A DNA stretch of 59,588 bases from Mesorhizobium sp. LSJC280B00 (GCF_000502835.1 NZ_AYVL01000003.1:80248-139835); one strand, 5' to 3'; positions 8,864-18,257 are shown, counted from the first letter of the stretch. Numbers and translations: made by a program. The notes: generated from the letters alone by a model not told the origin.

Positions 8864-11332
8864 ATGCCGGCTTTCTCCCAAGGCCTGGAAAAGGCGCTTC
8901 ACCAAGCGCTGACGCTCGCCAATGAGCGGCACCATGAATATGCAACCCTTGAACATTTGCTGCTCGCCCTGATCGACGACACCGAGGCGGCGGCCGTCAT
9001 GCGTGCCTGCAACGTCGATCTCGACGAGTTGAAGCATACGGTCCTCACCTATATCGACACCGAGCTCGACAACCTCGTCACCGGCTACGATGAAGATTCC
9101 AAGCCGACTGCCGGTTTCCAGCGCGTCATCCAGCGCGCGGTGATCCATGTGCAGTCGTCAGGCCGCGAGGAGGTGTCCGGCGCCAACGTGCTCGTCGCCA
9201 TCTTCGCTGAGCGCGAGAGCCACGCCGCTTACTTCCTGCAGGAACAGCAGATGACCCGCTACGACGCGGTCAACTACATCTCGCATGGCATCGCCAAGCG
9301 CCCCGGCGCTTCCGAGACGCGGACGCCGCGCGGCGCCGACGACGAGCAAGGCAGCCAGAGCGGGGCCGAGCCGCAAGAGGAAGGCGGCAAGAAGAAGCAG
9401 CAGCAGGACGCGCTGACTGCCTATTGCGTCAACCTGAACAACAAGGCCAAGGCCGGCAAGATCGATCCATTGATCGGTCGCGAGAGCGAGATCAACCGGA
9501 CCATCCAGGTGCTGTGCCGCCGCTCCAAGAACAACCCGCTCTATGTCGGTGATCCCGGCGTCGGCAAGACGGCGATCGCCGAGGGCCTCGCCAAGCGCAT
9601 CGTCGAGGGCGACGTTCCCGAAGTGCTGCACAATGCCACCATCTTCGCGCTCGACATGGGCACGCTGCTGGCCGGCACCCGTTATCGCGGCGATTTCGAG
9701 GAGCGACTGAAGCAGGTCGTCAAGGAGCTCGAGGACTATCCCGGCGCCGTGCTGTTCATTGATGAGATCCACACCGTGATCGGGGCAGGGGCCACCTCTG
9801 GCGGCGCCATGGATGCGTCGAACCTGTTGAAGCCGGCGCTGTCGTCCGGCGCGATCCGCTGCATCGGCTCGACCACCTACAAGGAGTTCCGGCAGTTCTT
9901 CGAGAAGGACCGCGCGCTGGTGCGGCGCTTCCAGAAGATCGACGTCAACGAGCCGACCGTCGAGGACGCCATCGAGATCATGAAGGGCCTCAAGCCCTAT
10001 TTCGAGGAGTTCCACAAGGTCCGCTACACGAGCGAGGCGATCAAGGCTTCGGTCGAACTCTCGGCGCGTTACATCAACGACCGCAAGCTGCCGGACAAGG
10101 CGATCGACGTGATCGACGAGACCGGCGCCTCGCAGATGCTGGTGCCGGAAGCCAAGCGCAAGAAGACCATCGGCATCAAGGAGATCGAAGCGACGATCGC
10201 CACGATGGCGCGTATCCCGCCGAAGACGGTTTCCGCCGACGACGAGAAGGTGCTGCAAGGTCTCGACATCGAGTTGAAGCGCGTCGTCTACGGCCAGGAC
10301 ACCGCGATCACCGCGCTGACTTCGGCCATCAAGCTGGCGCGGGCCGGCCTGCGGGAACCGGAAAAGCCGATCGGCTCGTACCTGTTCTCGGGTCCGACCG
10401 GTGTCGGCAAAACGGAAGTGGCCAAGCAGCTCGCCGCCTCGCTCGGCGTGGAGCTGATCCGCTTCGACATGTCGGAATATATGGAACGCCACACCGTTTC
10501 ACGGCTGATCGGCGCGCCTCCCGGCTATGTCGGCTTCGACCAGGGCGGCCTTCTGACCGACGGCGTCGACCAGCATCCGCATTGCGTGCTGTTGCTGGAC
10601 GAAGTGGAGAAGGCGCATCCGGACCTGTTCAACATCCTGTTGCAGGTCATGGACCACGGCAAGCTGACCGACCATAACGGCAAGCAGATCGACTTCCGCA
10701 ATGTCATCCTGATCATGACCACCAATGCGGGCGCGTCCGACGCGCAGCGCGCGGCCATCGGTTTCGGTTCGACCAAGCGCGAAGGCGACGATGTCGAGGC
10801 GATCAACCGGCTGTTCACGCCGGAGTTCCGCAACCGTCTCGATGCGATCATTCCGTTCGGCTCGCTGCCAGTGCCGGTCATCCATCAGGTGGTGCAGAAG
10901 TTCGTCATGCAGCTGGAAGCACAGCTTTCCGAGCGTGGCGTGACCTTCGACCTGTCGCAGGATGCAATCGCATGGCTGGCCGACAAGGGCTATGACGAGC
11001 GCATGGGCGCCCGGCCGCTTGGCCGTGTCATCCAGGAGCACATCAAGAAGCCGCTGGCCGACGAGGTGCTGTTCGGCAAGCTCAAGAAGGGCGGCACGGT
11101 GCGTGTCACCGTCGAGAAGAAGGAAACCGGCGAGACCGGCCTGAAGCTCGAATCGCTCGCCGACGAGGCGCCGGTGAAGCCGAAGAAGGAAGAGCCGGAC
11201 GACGTGCCGAAGGCCAAGAAGGCGGTGGCGAAGAAGCCCGCCGCGAAAAAGGCGGTGGCGCAGAAGCCGGAGCCGAAAGGCAAGGATGGTGGCAAGCGCA
11301 GCCTTGTGCCGCAACTGCCGCGTAAGAACTGA
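8864..11332 (+). CDS. clpA: ATP-dependent Clp protease ATP-binding subunit ClpA
   Basis: ClpA is the hexameric AAA+ unfoldase that feeds ClpP. The 822-residue protein has an N-domain (about 1-145), a first AAA+ module with Walker A GDPGVGKT (229-236) and Walker [10 protein letters not shown], and a second module with Walker A GPTGVGKT (510-517) and [13 protein letters not shown]. It exceeds E. coli ClpA by about 60 residues because of a lysine- and alanine-rich C-terminal tail of about 55 residues with repeated [16 protein letters not shown] units. The start has GAGGT 4-8 bp upstream and clpS lies immediately before it. A strong terminator follows. Confidence 0.97.
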   Translation: MPAFSQGLEKALHQALTLANERHHEYATLEHLLLALIDDTEAAAVMRACNVDLDELKHTVLTYIDTELDNLVTGYDEDSKPTAGFQRVIQRAVIHVQSSGREEVSGANVLVAIFAERESHAAYFLQEQQMTRYDAVNYISHGIAKRPGASETRTPRGADDEQGSQSGAEPQEEGGKKKQQQDALTAYCVNLNNKAKAGKIDPLIGRESEINRTIQVLCRRSKNNPLYVGDPGVGKTAIAEGLAKRIVEGDVPEVLHNATIFALDMGTLLAGTRYRGDFEERLKQVVKELEDYPGAVLFIDEIHTVIGAGATSGGAMDASNLLKPALSSGAIRCIGSTTYKEFRQFFEKDRALVRRFQKIDVNEPTVEDAIEIMKGLKPYFEEFHKVRYTSEAIKASVELSARYINDRKLPDKAIDVIDETGASQMLVPEAKRKKTIGIKEIEATIATMARIPPKTVSADDEKVLQGLDIELKRVVYGQDTAITALTSAIKLARAGLREPEKPIGSYLFSGPTGVGKTEVAKQLAASLGVELIRFDMSEYMERHTVSRLIGAPPGYVGFDQGGLLTDGVDQHPHCVLLLDEVEKAHPDLFNILLQVMDHGKLTDHNGKQIDFRNVILIMTTNAGASDAQRAAIGFGSTKREGDDVEAINRLFTPEFRNRLDAIIPFGSLPVPVIHQVVQKFVMQLEAQLSERGVTFDLSQDAIAWLADKGYDERMGARPLGRVIQEHIKKPLADEVLFGKLKKGGTVRVTVEKKETGETGLKLESLADEAPVKPKKEEPDDVPKAKKAVAKKPAAKKAVAQKPEPKGKDGGKRSLVPQLPRKN

Positions 11333-11346
11333 CGAATCCGCAAGTC

Positions 11347-11377
11347 AAAAAAAAGCCCCGGAAACGGGGCTTTTTTT
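11347..11377 (+). terminator. Rho-independent terminator after clpA
   Basis: A run of eight A residues precedes GCCCCG, a GAAA tetraloop at 11361-11364 and CGGGGC, followed by seven T residues. The A and T tracts extend the stem, so it can act in both directions. It separates clpA from the convergent HIT gene. Confidence 0.93.
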
Positions 11378-11428
11378 GTGACACCTTCCGGTTAACCGCC
11401 CGGCGCCCGCCAGAGCGGTTGCACCGGT

Positions 11429-11860
11429 TCAGCTTGCCAGCGCCATCCGTATCTTGCCGGCGTTTTCGGCCAGGACTTCAGGCTTTTCCATCTGTCCGCT
11501 GTGCGGCTTCAAGGGAATGCCATCGAAGCGCGGAATGACATGGACATGGAGGTGGAAAACGGTCTGCCCCGAAGCTGGTTCGTTGAACTGCATAACCGTG
11601 ACGCCATCGGCATCGAAGGCCTTCTTTACGGCCCGCGCAACTTTCTGGACGTGAACGAAGAGCGGGCCAAGCACCGCCGGATCCGCGTCGAGCAGGTTGC
11701 GCGACGGCGCTTTCGGCACCACTAGCGTGTGACCCTGCCCTTGCGGCATCACATCCATGAAGACGATGACCGCGTCATCTTCGTAGACGCGGTGCGAAGG
11801 GATTTCTCCGCGCAGGATTTTGGCGAAGATGTTGCTGCTGTCGTAGGTTGCTTCGGCCAT
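11429..11860 (-). CDS. HIT family nucleotide-binding protein (histidine triad)
   Basis: HIT proteins hydrolyse nucleoside phosphoramidates or related nucleotides. I start at the ATG at 11860 (MAEATYDSSNIFAKI), with GGAG 7 bp upstream, giving 143 residues. The 27 extra in-frame codons upstream lack family similarity. The signature HLHVHVIPRFDG (H-x-H-x-H) lies near residue 100, and the N-terminal NIFAKILRGEIPSHRVYEDD is typical of the Hint-like branch. Its exact substrate is unknown. It converges on clpA across a bidirectional terminator and lies 117 bp downstream of the GNAT gene on the same strand. Confidence 0.92.
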   Translation of the reverse strand: MAEATYDSSNIFAKILRGEIPSHRVYEDDAVIVFMDVMPQGQGHTLVVPKAPSRNLLDADPAVLGPLFVHVQKVARAVKKAFDADGVTVMQFNEPASGQTVFHLHVHVIPRFDGIPLKPHSGQMEKPEVLAENAGKIRMALAS

Positions 11861-11977
11861 GGCGCGCTCCGGTTCTTGGCTCGCTGTCTCGTGTAGCGAA
11901 GCTGTTCCGGGCGGGCAAGACGATCGATCGACATCGGCCATGCGGGCCCGCGCGGCTGAGCGATTGGGCTCGCTACC

Positions 11978-13192
11978 CTACTCCGCCATGTCCTTGCGGA
12001 ACGGGGTGTGCTCTTCCAGATATTCGCTCATCCGCTCGACTTCGCGCCGCTCGCGCTGGAGGTAGTCGGCCACTGCATTGCGCAGACCTGGATGGGCGAT
12101 GTAGTGCGCCGAATGCATCGTCACGGGCCGGTAGCCGCGCGCCAGCTTGTGCTCGCCCTGCGCACCGGCTTCAACCACCTTCAGCTTGCGCGAGATGGCG
12201 AAATCGATCGCCTGATGGTAGCAGACCTCGAAATGCAGGAACGGGTGGTCCTCGATGCAGCCCCAATTGCGGCCGTAGAGCGCGTCTGAACCGATGAAAT
12301 TGATGGCACCTGCAATGTAGCGCCCGTTGCGTTTGGCCATTACCAGCAGGATGTCGTCGGCCATGCGCTCGCCGATCAGCGAGAAGAAATCGCGGTTGAG
12401 GTAGGGCCGGCCCCATTTCCTGCTGCCGGTATCCATGTAGAACGCGAAAAAGTCGTCCCAGGCCTTTTCGGTCAGATCCTTGCCGGTCAGCCAGTCGATC
12501 GAGATGCCGTCGGCGAGGGCCTCGCGCCGCTCTTTCTTCATTGCCTTGCGCTTGCGCGAGGCTAACGTTGCGAGAAAATCGTCGTAGCTCGAAAAGCCTT
12601 CGTTGAAGAAGTGAAACTGCTGGTCGGTGCGATGCAGGAAGCCGGCCGCCGCCAATATCTGGACGTCGTCCTCCGGCGCGAAAGTAACATGCGCGGAAGA
12701 CACGCCGAGCTTATCCGTCACCGCCTTCAGGCCGGCCGCAAGACCGGCCTTGACGGCGGGGGTGTCCTCGCCCCTGCCGACCAGCAGGCGAGGGCCGGTG
12801 ACGGGCGTGAACGGCACCGCGCATTGCAGCTTCGGATAGTAGCGCCCGCCGGCGCGTTCGAACGCGTCCGACCAGCCATGGTCGAAGACATATTCGCCCT
12901 GGCTGTGCGACTTCAGATAGCAGGGGACCGCTCCGAGCAACTTGCCTCGCGCGGTTTCCAGCCTGAGGTGATGGCCTTGCCAGCCGGTGCGCCGAACAGC
13001 GCAGCCGGAATCTTCCAGCGCGCTCAAAAAAGCGAATGAGACAAGCGGGTTGTAGCCGTATTCTGCATCGCCGCGTGTAGTGCCGCCGAGGCTGTCCCAT
13101 TCAGCGCTGGTAAAGGCGCCGATGCCCGCGGCGATGCGGATCGACAGCTCCGCATTCGCCGTTTGTCTTTCGCAGTCGTCCCCTTGATCCAT
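11978..13192 (-). CDS. GNAT-fold protein of the FemAB/DUF482 type
   Basis: The 404-residue protein belongs to a large, well-conserved proteobacterial family with tandem GNAT-like folds related to FemAB. Diagnostic stretches are EWDSL near the N-terminus, NPLVSFAFLSALEDSGC, a basic segment SRKRKAMKKERR near residue 215, and YGRNWGC-EDHPFLHFEVCYHQAIDFAI near 315-345 followed by EAGAQGEHKLARGY. Neighbouring family members are often called peptidoglycan-related acyl- or aminoacyl-transferases, but the substrate is unproven. No membrane segment is visible. Confidence 0.82.
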   Translation of the reverse strand: MDQGDDCERQTANAELSIRIAAGIGAFTSAEWDSLGGTTRGDAEYGYNPLVSFAFLSALEDSGCAVRRTGWQGHHLRLETARGKLLGAVPCYLKSHSQGEYVFDHGWSDAFERAGGRYYPKLQCAVPFTPVTGPRLLVGRGEDTPAVKAGLAAGLKAVTDKLGVSSAHVTFAPEDDVQILAAAGFLHRTDQQFHFFNEGFSSYDDFLATLASRKRKAMKKERREALADGISIDWLTGKDLTEKAWDDFFAFYMDTGSRKWGRPYLNRDFFSLIGERMADDILLVMAKRNGRYIAGAINFIGSDALYGRNWGCIEDHPFLHFEVCYHQAIDFAISRKLKVVEAGAQGEHKLARGYRPVTMHSAHYIAHPGLRNAVADYLQRERREVERMSEYLEEHTPFRKDMAE

Positions 13193-13232
13193 GAGGCTTA
13201 CTTAAGCTCGCTGCGGACCCATACAAGCCCGC

Positions 13233-13979
13233 TCAGGCAAGCCGTACCAGATCGGGCTCGAATCCTTCGAACGTCATCTGGTCGGCATATTTGAAGGTCA
13301 GGTCGACGGCAGGCTGGTCGTGCACGGTCCAGGTGATCACCGGCATACCGAGTCTCTCTCGCACGAAGGAGACGAACCGGTTCGGCAGGTCGCCGGCAGC
13401 GTAGGAGGTGAAGGCGATGTCATGCGCCAGCATGGCGAAATGCGCCTCGATCAGGTGGTTGTCGTTGCCGTAGGCGGTCAACCCGCCGGGTATGCCGGGT
13501 GCATATTTCGGGAACTCGCGGATCAGCCAATGGTCGAACGACATGATCGCGGTCTTGCCCTTGTAATGCTTGAGCATCTTGCCGACGCTTTCGACCAGGC
13601 CTTCGTCGTGCCCGGCAGCACCTTTCAGCTCGACAACCATCGGCACACGGCCGTCGACCAGATCAAGCGCCTGCTGCAGCGTCGGCAAATGGTCGGCGGT
13701 GCCGCCGACCTTCAGCGCCGTGATCTCTGCAGCCGTACGCTGCCAGACGAAGCCGTCCTCGCCGGTCAGCCGCCGCAGATCGCCATCGTGGATGATGACG
13801 GGGACGCCGTCGGATGACAGGTGCACATCGCATTCGATCGCGTAGCCGCGCTCGGCCGCCGCAGCGAAGGCGGAAAGGGTGTTCTCCCAGCGCGTCTTGT
13901 TCATGTCGTGGAGGCCGCGATGGGCGACGGGCCGGGCGGTCAGCCAGGAAAGATCGGTCATGGTTGCAGTCCCGGTCAT
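13233..13979 (-). CDS. Glycerophosphodiester phosphodiesterase family protein
   Basis: These enzymes cleave glycerophosphodiesters to glycerol-3-phosphate and an alcohol. The 248-residue TIM-barrel protein shows the catalytic pattern PVAHRGLHDMN near residues 17-27, IECDVHLSSDGVPVIIHD near 50-67, and VVELKG near 118. There is no signal peptide, so it is cytosolic. Its ATG overlaps the stop of the upstream RidA-like gene by four bases (ATGA), so translation is coupled; an ATG six codons later is an alternative start. Confidence 0.88.
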   Translation of the reverse strand: MTGTATMTDLSWLTARPVAHRGLHDMNKTRWENTLSAFAAAAERGYAIECDVHLSSDGVPVIIHDGDLRRLTGEDGFVWQRTAAEITALKVGGTADHLPTLQQALDLVDGRVPMVVELKGAAGHDEGLVESVGKMLKHYKGKTAIMSFDHWLIREFPKYAPGIPGGLTAYGNDNHLIEAHFAMLAHDIAFTSYAAGDLPNRFVSFVRERLGMPVITWTVHDQPAVDLTFKYADQMTFEGFEPDLVRLA

Positions 13980-14440
13980 TCGACTTCGAAGATCGCTTCG
14001 ATTTCCACTGCGGCATTAAGCGGCAGGGAGGCAGTGCCGACGGCGGAGCGAGCGTGCTTGCCACGATCGCCGAGCACGGCGGCGAGAAAATCCGAGGCGC
14101 CGTTGGCAACCAGATGCTGTTCGACAAAATCCGGTGCCGAGGCGACGAAGACGGTGATCTTCACCAAGCGACGGATTTTCTCGAGATCGCCAAGTGCCGC
14201 GTGAGCCTGGGCCAATATGTTGATTGCACAGTATTTTGCGGCTTCCTTGCCGGTCGCGGTGTCGACATCGCGGCCAAGCAGTCCGCTCGCCTGGAGCTTG
14301 CCCTCCTTGAGCGGCAACTGCCCGGCGGTGAACAGCAGATTGCCGGTCCGGCAATAGGGCACGTAATTGGCGGCGGGCGCGGCGGCGGCCGGCAGCGTCA
14401 CGCCGAGATCGCTTAGCCGCTTTTCGATTGTTTCGCTCAT
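13976..14440 (-). CDS. RidA/YjgF/YER057c/UK114 family protein
   Basis: RidA-fold proteins deaminate reactive enamine/imine intermediates; this 154-residue member belongs to the longer YjgF-like subgroup with an N-terminal extension (TIEKRLSDLGVTLP). The core shows GNLLFTAGQLPLKEG, QAHAALGDLEKIRRLVKITVFV and ARSAVGTASLPLNAAVEIEAIFEV. The canonical arginine of active RidA aligns near HARSAVG, so activity is plausible but not certain. It is the first gene of a two-gene unit with the phosphodiesterase. A direct link between the two activities is not obvious. Confidence 0.85.
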   Translation of the reverse strand: MSETIEKRLSDLGVTLPAAAAPAANYVPYCRTGNLLFTAGQLPLKEGKLQASGLLGRDVDTATGKEAAKYCAINILAQAHAALGDLEKIRRLVKITVFVASAPDFVEQHLVANGASDFLAAVLGDRGKHARSAVGTASLPLNAAVEIEAIFEVE

Positions 14441-14578
14441 GCTATTTCCCTATTGCTTGAAGGTGCCGCGCAGGCCGGGCCGAAATTGCTATTTTTGCCT
14501 CGCTTCCGCCACGACTTTTTTTAAGCTGGACCATCTTTCCATGCGGCTTGCCATTAGCCGCGATGATCGGAGCACCCC

Positions 14579-15406
14579 ATGCGCGCAACGCGCCTCGCAT
14601 TCAACGCCGTTCTCTTGACAGCGGCTTCCTGGGCGGCTCCCGCTTTTGCGGTGCCTGCGCTGCAGGCGCATCGTGCTGTTTACGACATTTCACTCGACAA
14701 GGCTTCAGACCGTTCCGGTATTACCGGCATCACCGGCCGCATGGTCTACGAGTTCAACGGCTCGCCTTGCGAGGGCTATACAGTAAAGTTCCGTTTGGTG
14801 ACCCAGATCGTAACCAGCGACAACACCAGGCTGACCGACCAGCAGATGACCACCTTCGAGGATGCCGAGGGCAAGACCTTCTCCTTCGTGAACAAATCCT
14901 TTGTCGACCAGAACCTCGACAAGGAGGTCAAGGGTACCGCAACGAAGGAAGCCAACGGTCTCAAGGTCGATATCGACAAGCCCGAGAAGAACAGCCTGGA
15001 ACTCGCGCCGACCCAGTTCCCGACCCAGCAAATGGTCGAAATGATCGGCAAGGCGGAAAAGGGCGAGCGTTTCTACGAAACCAACCTGTTCGACGGCTCT
15101 GAGGATGCCAACAAGGTGGTGACCACCACCGTCGTCGTCGGCAAGCAAGCCGATGCCGACAATGCCGATCCGGAAGCGCCGGCGCTGGCCAAGCTCGCCA
15201 CCGACAAATACTGGCCGGTCGACATCGCCTATTTCGATGATGCCGACAAAGGCGGCGAGGAGGTGCCGGAATACCGGATCAGCTTCAAGCTGCACAAGAA
15301 CGGCATCACGCGCGATCTCGTCATGGACTATGGCGAGTTCTCAATGACCGGCAAATTGGTCAATCTGTCGCTGTTCGATCAGCCAAAGACCTGCCCGTCT
15401 AAATAA
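14579..15406 (+). CDS. eipB: Periplasmic EipB family protein (DUF1849)
   Basis: EipB-type proteins are secreted beta-spiral proteins that support cell-envelope integrity in Brucella. The 275-residue sequence has a clear signal peptide ending around PAFA (residue 24), then ALQAHRAVYDISLDKA, which opens the family domain. Two cysteines, in SPCEGY (about 62) and TCPSK (near the C-terminus), are placed as in the disulfide described for the family. The gene stands alone between divergent and tandem neighbours. It is distant from the bamA/lpx cluster in this window but shares the envelope theme. Confidence 0.88.
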   Translation: MRATRLAFNAVLLTAASWAAPAFAVPALQAHRAVYDISLDKASDRSGITGITGRMVYEFNGSPCEGYTVKFRLVTQIVTSDNTRLTDQQMTTFEDAEGKTFSFVNKSFVDQNLDKEVKGTATKEANGLKVDIDKPEKNSLELAPTQFPTQQMVEMIGKAEKGERFYETNLFDGSEDANKVVTTTVVVGKQADADNADPEAPALAKLATDKYWPVDIAYFDDADKGGEEVPEYRISFKLHKNGITRDLVMDYGEFSMTGKLVNLSLFDQPKTCPSK

Positions 15407-15541
15407 GCTCGAGTGAACGGCAAGCCGCCGGCCGCTATCCGGGATGGTAGCGCTTAATCTTGCGGGGCAAGTCGCATCGACTTGAGCATGCCGCAATTGC
15501 CTATCAACGTCTTATGACGGTATGCGCCGCGGGGGAGCAGG

Positions 15542-16840
15542 TTGAGCAGGATCGACGTTTTTGTGGCGCCGCGGCCCAATGCGACGCTGATCAACGCTAT
15601 GACATTCGTCAACCGGATTGTCATGCTGCACGGCGTTCCGGGGTTTCGCGACCTGTTGCCATTCAACCGTCTGGCCGGTTTGCGCGGCGTCGCCAATGTC
15701 CGCCACATCGATTTTCCGGAGAATGACCGGCAAAGGCTGAAGGCTTGTTGCGGCGCGGGCAAGGCGACGTTCATCACGCCCAACCATCCCGAATTCTTTA
15801 CCGACTGGATGATCGACAAGGAGGTCGTCTCGCGGGTAAGCCCGCTGGCGGCATCCTGGGCCACGCACGGCGTCGTCAACGGGCTTGGCCGGCTGATGCA
15901 GAAATTCTGGTTGGCCAACAATCTGATCGCGCAAATCCCGGGCAACAGCGCGGCCGCCAAGGAACATTCGGTGGCCTGGGCGCTGAAGGGGCACGGCGTG
16001 CTCCTGCATCCCGAAGGCGGTGTCGGCTGGCATGCCAACATCATTGCCCCGCTGCTGCCGGGCGCGGTCGAAATGGGGTTCGAGGCGCTGAAGCGCGGCC
16101 GCCTGACGGATCCGGACTTCAAGGTTTGGATCGCGCCCGTGATCTGGAAGCTTGCTTTCACGGGGAATGTCGAGGCAGCGCTGGCAAAGGAATGCGCCTA
16201 TGTCGAGCACAGCCTGAAGATCGAACGCCGTGCCGCCGATTCGCTGCCGGAGCGCATCCATCATATCTATGCGACCTTGCTGTCGCGCGATGAGGCTGCA
16301 TATGGCCTGCGGTCCGATGTGCGGGCTTCGTACGACGCACGTCAAAAGGACCTGCTGACCGAACTCGGCCGTCGCCTTGCCGAACTTGTCTCGGTCGACG
16401 CCGGCACGCTCGACACTGCCGAGCTTTTGCGCCGGTCGCGGCGCTGGCTGCGGGAGAACATGGACGGCACCGAAAACCAGAAGCAGGTCCGAACGCTGGC
16501 AGATACAATCCAGCGCCTGCAGCGTGTCGGGCCGTGGGCTTCAGCCAATCCGCGCATCACGCAGGAGGAGATCGCCGAACATTTGAAGCGGATCCGCAAC
16601 GACTATTGCAAGGGTACGCTGCGCGATACGATCAACCGTTTCGTGCCGCAGCCGGCAGGCCCACGCCGCGCCTATGTCCGGGTACCGGAGCCGCTAGGCT
16701 TGCACGCCTATCAAGGCTCCGTCGAGGAGGCACTCGCCGAACTGCACGACCGGATGCAGGAGACCGTCACCAGGACGATGACGCAACTCGAGGCCGGCGG
16801 CGGCTTCATTTTCTATGCCAATCCCTTCTATCATCGTTAG
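15542..16840 (+). CDS. Lysophospholipid acyltransferase (PlsC-like) family protein
   Basis: The 432-residue protein has an acyltransferase-like N-terminal half, with NHPEFFTDWM near 81-90 as the probable catalytic His-Asp motif and LLHPEGGVGWH near 155-165 as the substrate-binding motif. The His-Asp spacing is five residues rather than the classical four. The C-terminal half is helical and charged, with no known domain that I can name. It starts with TTG, supported by GGGGAG about 6 bp upstream. The substrate is unknown; glycerophospholipid acylation is inferred from the family. Confidence 0.72.
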   Translation: MSRIDVFVAPRPNATLINAMTFVNRIVMLHGVPGFRDLLPFNRLAGLRGVANVRHIDFPENDRQRLKACCGAGKATFITPNHPEFFTDWMIDKEVVSRVSPLAASWATHGVVNGLGRLMQKFWLANNLIAQIPGNSAAAKEHSVAWALKGHGVLLHPEGGVGWHANIIAPLLPGAVEMGFEALKRGRLTDPDFKVWIAPVIWKLAFTGNVEAALAKECAYVEHSLKIERRAADSLPERIHHIYATLLSRDEAAYGLRSDVRASYDARQKDLLTELGRRLAELVSVDAGTLDTAELLRRSRRWLRENMDGTENQKQVRTLADTIQRLQRVGPWASANPRITQEEIAEHLKRIRNDYCKGTLRDTINRFVPQPAGPRRAYVRVPEPLGLHAYQGSVEEALAELHDRMQETVTRTMTQLEAGGGFIFYANPFYHR

Positions 16841-16883
16841 CGGCGTGTTGGTCGGCGCAAGATGAAGGAGTGCGGCAAATCTC

Positions 16884-17162
16884 ATGGCGGTCTATGTCGA
16901 TGCGGCGATCTGGAAATGGATCGGCCACCGCTGGTGTCATCTGCTGGCAGACGATACTGACGAGCTGCATCGCTTCGCCGCGCAGCTCGGCATCAAGCGC
17001 TCGTCCTATCAAGGGCCGCCCAAGACATCGGCGCCGCATTATGACATAACCGGGTTCGAGCGTGACCGCGCAGTGCGGTTAGGCGCCATCGAATGCAGCC
17101 GCGAGGAGATCGTCGCCGTTTTCCGGCGTGTGCGGTTGCCGAAGGGGAAGATGCGGCGATGA
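16884..17162 (+). CDS. DUF4031 domain protein
   Basis: The 92-residue protein shows the compact DUF4031 pattern: MAVYVDAAIWKW, CHLLADDTDELHRFAAQLGIKRSSYQ, PHYDIT, and a C-terminal basic tail. The family has no known biochemical role. The gene sits 43 bp after the acyltransferase on the same strand, with AAGGAG upstream of its ATG, and directly before the rpsB promoter. Confidence 0.8.
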   Translation: MAVYVDAAIWKWIGHRWCHLLADDTDELHRFAAQLGIKRSSYQGPPKTSAPHYDITGFERDRAVRLGAIECSREEIVAVFRRVRLPKGKMRR

Positions 17163-17210
17163 TACCGGTGCGCTGATCGCCGCACGCTGAGCCGCAAGAC
17201 GCCACAGCGC

Positions 17211-17239
17211 TTGCGTTTGTCGCGCTTCCCCTCTATATG
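17211..17239 (+). promoter_or_regulatory. Predicted rpsB promoter (TTGCGT / TATATG, 17-bp spacer)
   Basis: TTGCGT at 17211-17216 and TATATG at 17234-17239 have an ideal 17-bp spacing. Initiation would be expected near 17246, leaving a leader of about 120 bases before the rpsB start. The leader begins almost exactly where the structured segment begins. Confidence 0.6.
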
Positions 17240-17250
17240 CGCGCTCATTC

Positions 17251-17345
17251 CACACACGGACTTTGGTGTCTGCCCGGGAGAAATCCGGCTGAAACCTCCG
17301 GTGGCGTTCGAGGACAAAGTCCGAAAATGCCTGTGTCCGTGGAGG
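17251..17345 (+). promoter_or_regulatory. Structured rpsB 5' leader with two mutually exclusive pairings
   Basis: CGGACTTTG at 17257-17265 is perfectly complementary to CAAAGTCCG at 17315-17323. CACGGAC at 17255-17261 is also perfectly complementary to GTCCGTG at 17335-17341. The two stems share 17257-17261, so only one can form. A second competition is possible between CCTCC near 17296-17300 and GGAGG at 17341-17345. Such leaders are known to mediate autogenous control by S2 in other proteobacteria. I cannot confirm that this matches a described family. Confidence 0.5.
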
Positions 17346-17366
17346 CTAACCGGAAAGGAAATAAGA

Positions 17367-18164
17367 ATGGCTCTGCCTGATTTCAGCATGCGCCAGCTAT
17401 TGGAAGCTGGCATTCACTTCGGCCACCAGACCCACCGCTGGAACCCGAAAATGGCGCCCTATATCTACGGCGCCCGCAACAACATACACATCATCGACCT
17501 CTCGCAGACGGTGCCTTTGCTGCACCAGGCGCTGAAGCAGGTTTCCGACACTGTTGCCAAGGGCGGCCGCGTGCTGTTCGTCGGCACCAAGCGCCAGGCC
17601 TCCGACATCGTCGCCGATGCCGCGCAGCGCTCGGCCCAGTACTATGTCAACTCGCGCTGGCTCGGCGGCATGCTGACCAACTGGAAGACGATCTCGAATT
17701 CCATCCAGCGCCTGCGCAAGCTCGACGAAATGCTGGCCGGCGAGGCTCAGGGCCTGACCAAGAAGGAGCGCCTCAACCTCGACCGCGAGCGTGAGAAGCT
17801 CGACAAGGCGCTGGGCGGCATCAAGGATATGGGTTCGACGCCCGATTTGATGTTCGTGATCGACACCAACAAGGAAGCGATCGCCATTCTCGAGGCCAAG
17901 CGTCTCGGCATCCCGGTCGTTGCCATCATCGATTCCAACTGCGACCCGGACAAGATCGACTTCCCGATCCCCGGCAATGACGACGCGGCCCGCGCCATCC
18001 AGCTGTATTGCGATTTGATCGCCAAGGCAGCTATCGACGGCATCGCCCGTCAGCAGGGCGCGCTCGGTGTCGATATCGGCGCATCGGTCGAGGCTCCGGT
18101 CGAGCCGGCGCTCGATCAGACCCCGGCCGCCGAGAGCCCGGCAGCCCAGACCCCGGAAGCATAG
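17367..18164 (+). CDS. rpsB: 30S ribosomal protein S2
   Basis: S2 is a late-assembling protein of the small ribosomal subunit. I start at the ATG at 17367 ([21 protein letters not shown]), with AAAGGAA 7 bp upstream, giving 265 residues; the 52 codons upstream in frame are the untranslated leader. Family hallmarks are [27 protein letters not shown] (here [14 protein letters not shown]) and [12 protein letters not shown]. The C-terminal tail of about 35 residues is rich in Ala, Pro and Glu, as in rhizobial S2. tsf follows after a 119-bp spacer with hairpins. Confidence 0.98.
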   Translation: MALPDFSMRQLLEAGIHFGHQTHRWNPKMAPYIYGARNNIHIIDLSQTVPLLHQALKQVSDTVAKGGRVLFVGTKRQASDIVADAAQRSAQYYVNSRWLGGMLTNWKTISNSIQRLRKLDEMLAGEAQGLTKKERLNLDREREKLDKALGGIKDMGSTPDLMFVIDTNKEAIAILEAKRLGIPVVAIIDSNCDPDKIDFPIPGNDDAARAIQLYCDLIAKAAIDGIARQQGALGVDIGASVEAPVEPALDQTPAAESPAAQTPEA

Positions 18165-18168
18165 TAGC

Positions 18169-18257
18169 GAAGGCCGGCTGCGGCCTTCATCTTTCCAATA
18201 TGTTGGCGCGGTAAGCGCTACCGGCACCAGGCGCATCATCGAAAATCGATGGTGCGT
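18169..18257 (+). promoter_or_regulatory. Three hairpins in the rpsB-tsf spacer
   Basis: The first is GAAGGCCG-GCTG-CGGCCTTC at 18169-18188, an 8-bp perfect stem followed by only a short T-rich tract, so a weak terminator or processing site. The second is CGGTA-N5-TACCG at 18209-18223. The third is GCGCATCATCGA-AAA-TCGATGGTGCGT at 18231-18257, a 12-bp stem with two wobbles, ending 26 bases before the tsf start. Together they could set the S2 to EF-Ts ratio. Confidence 0.6.

Noticed and set aside
9158..10492. A 444-codon reverse frame inside clpA
   Set aside because: It is fully antisense to conserved AAA+ coding sequence and shows no protein-family features.
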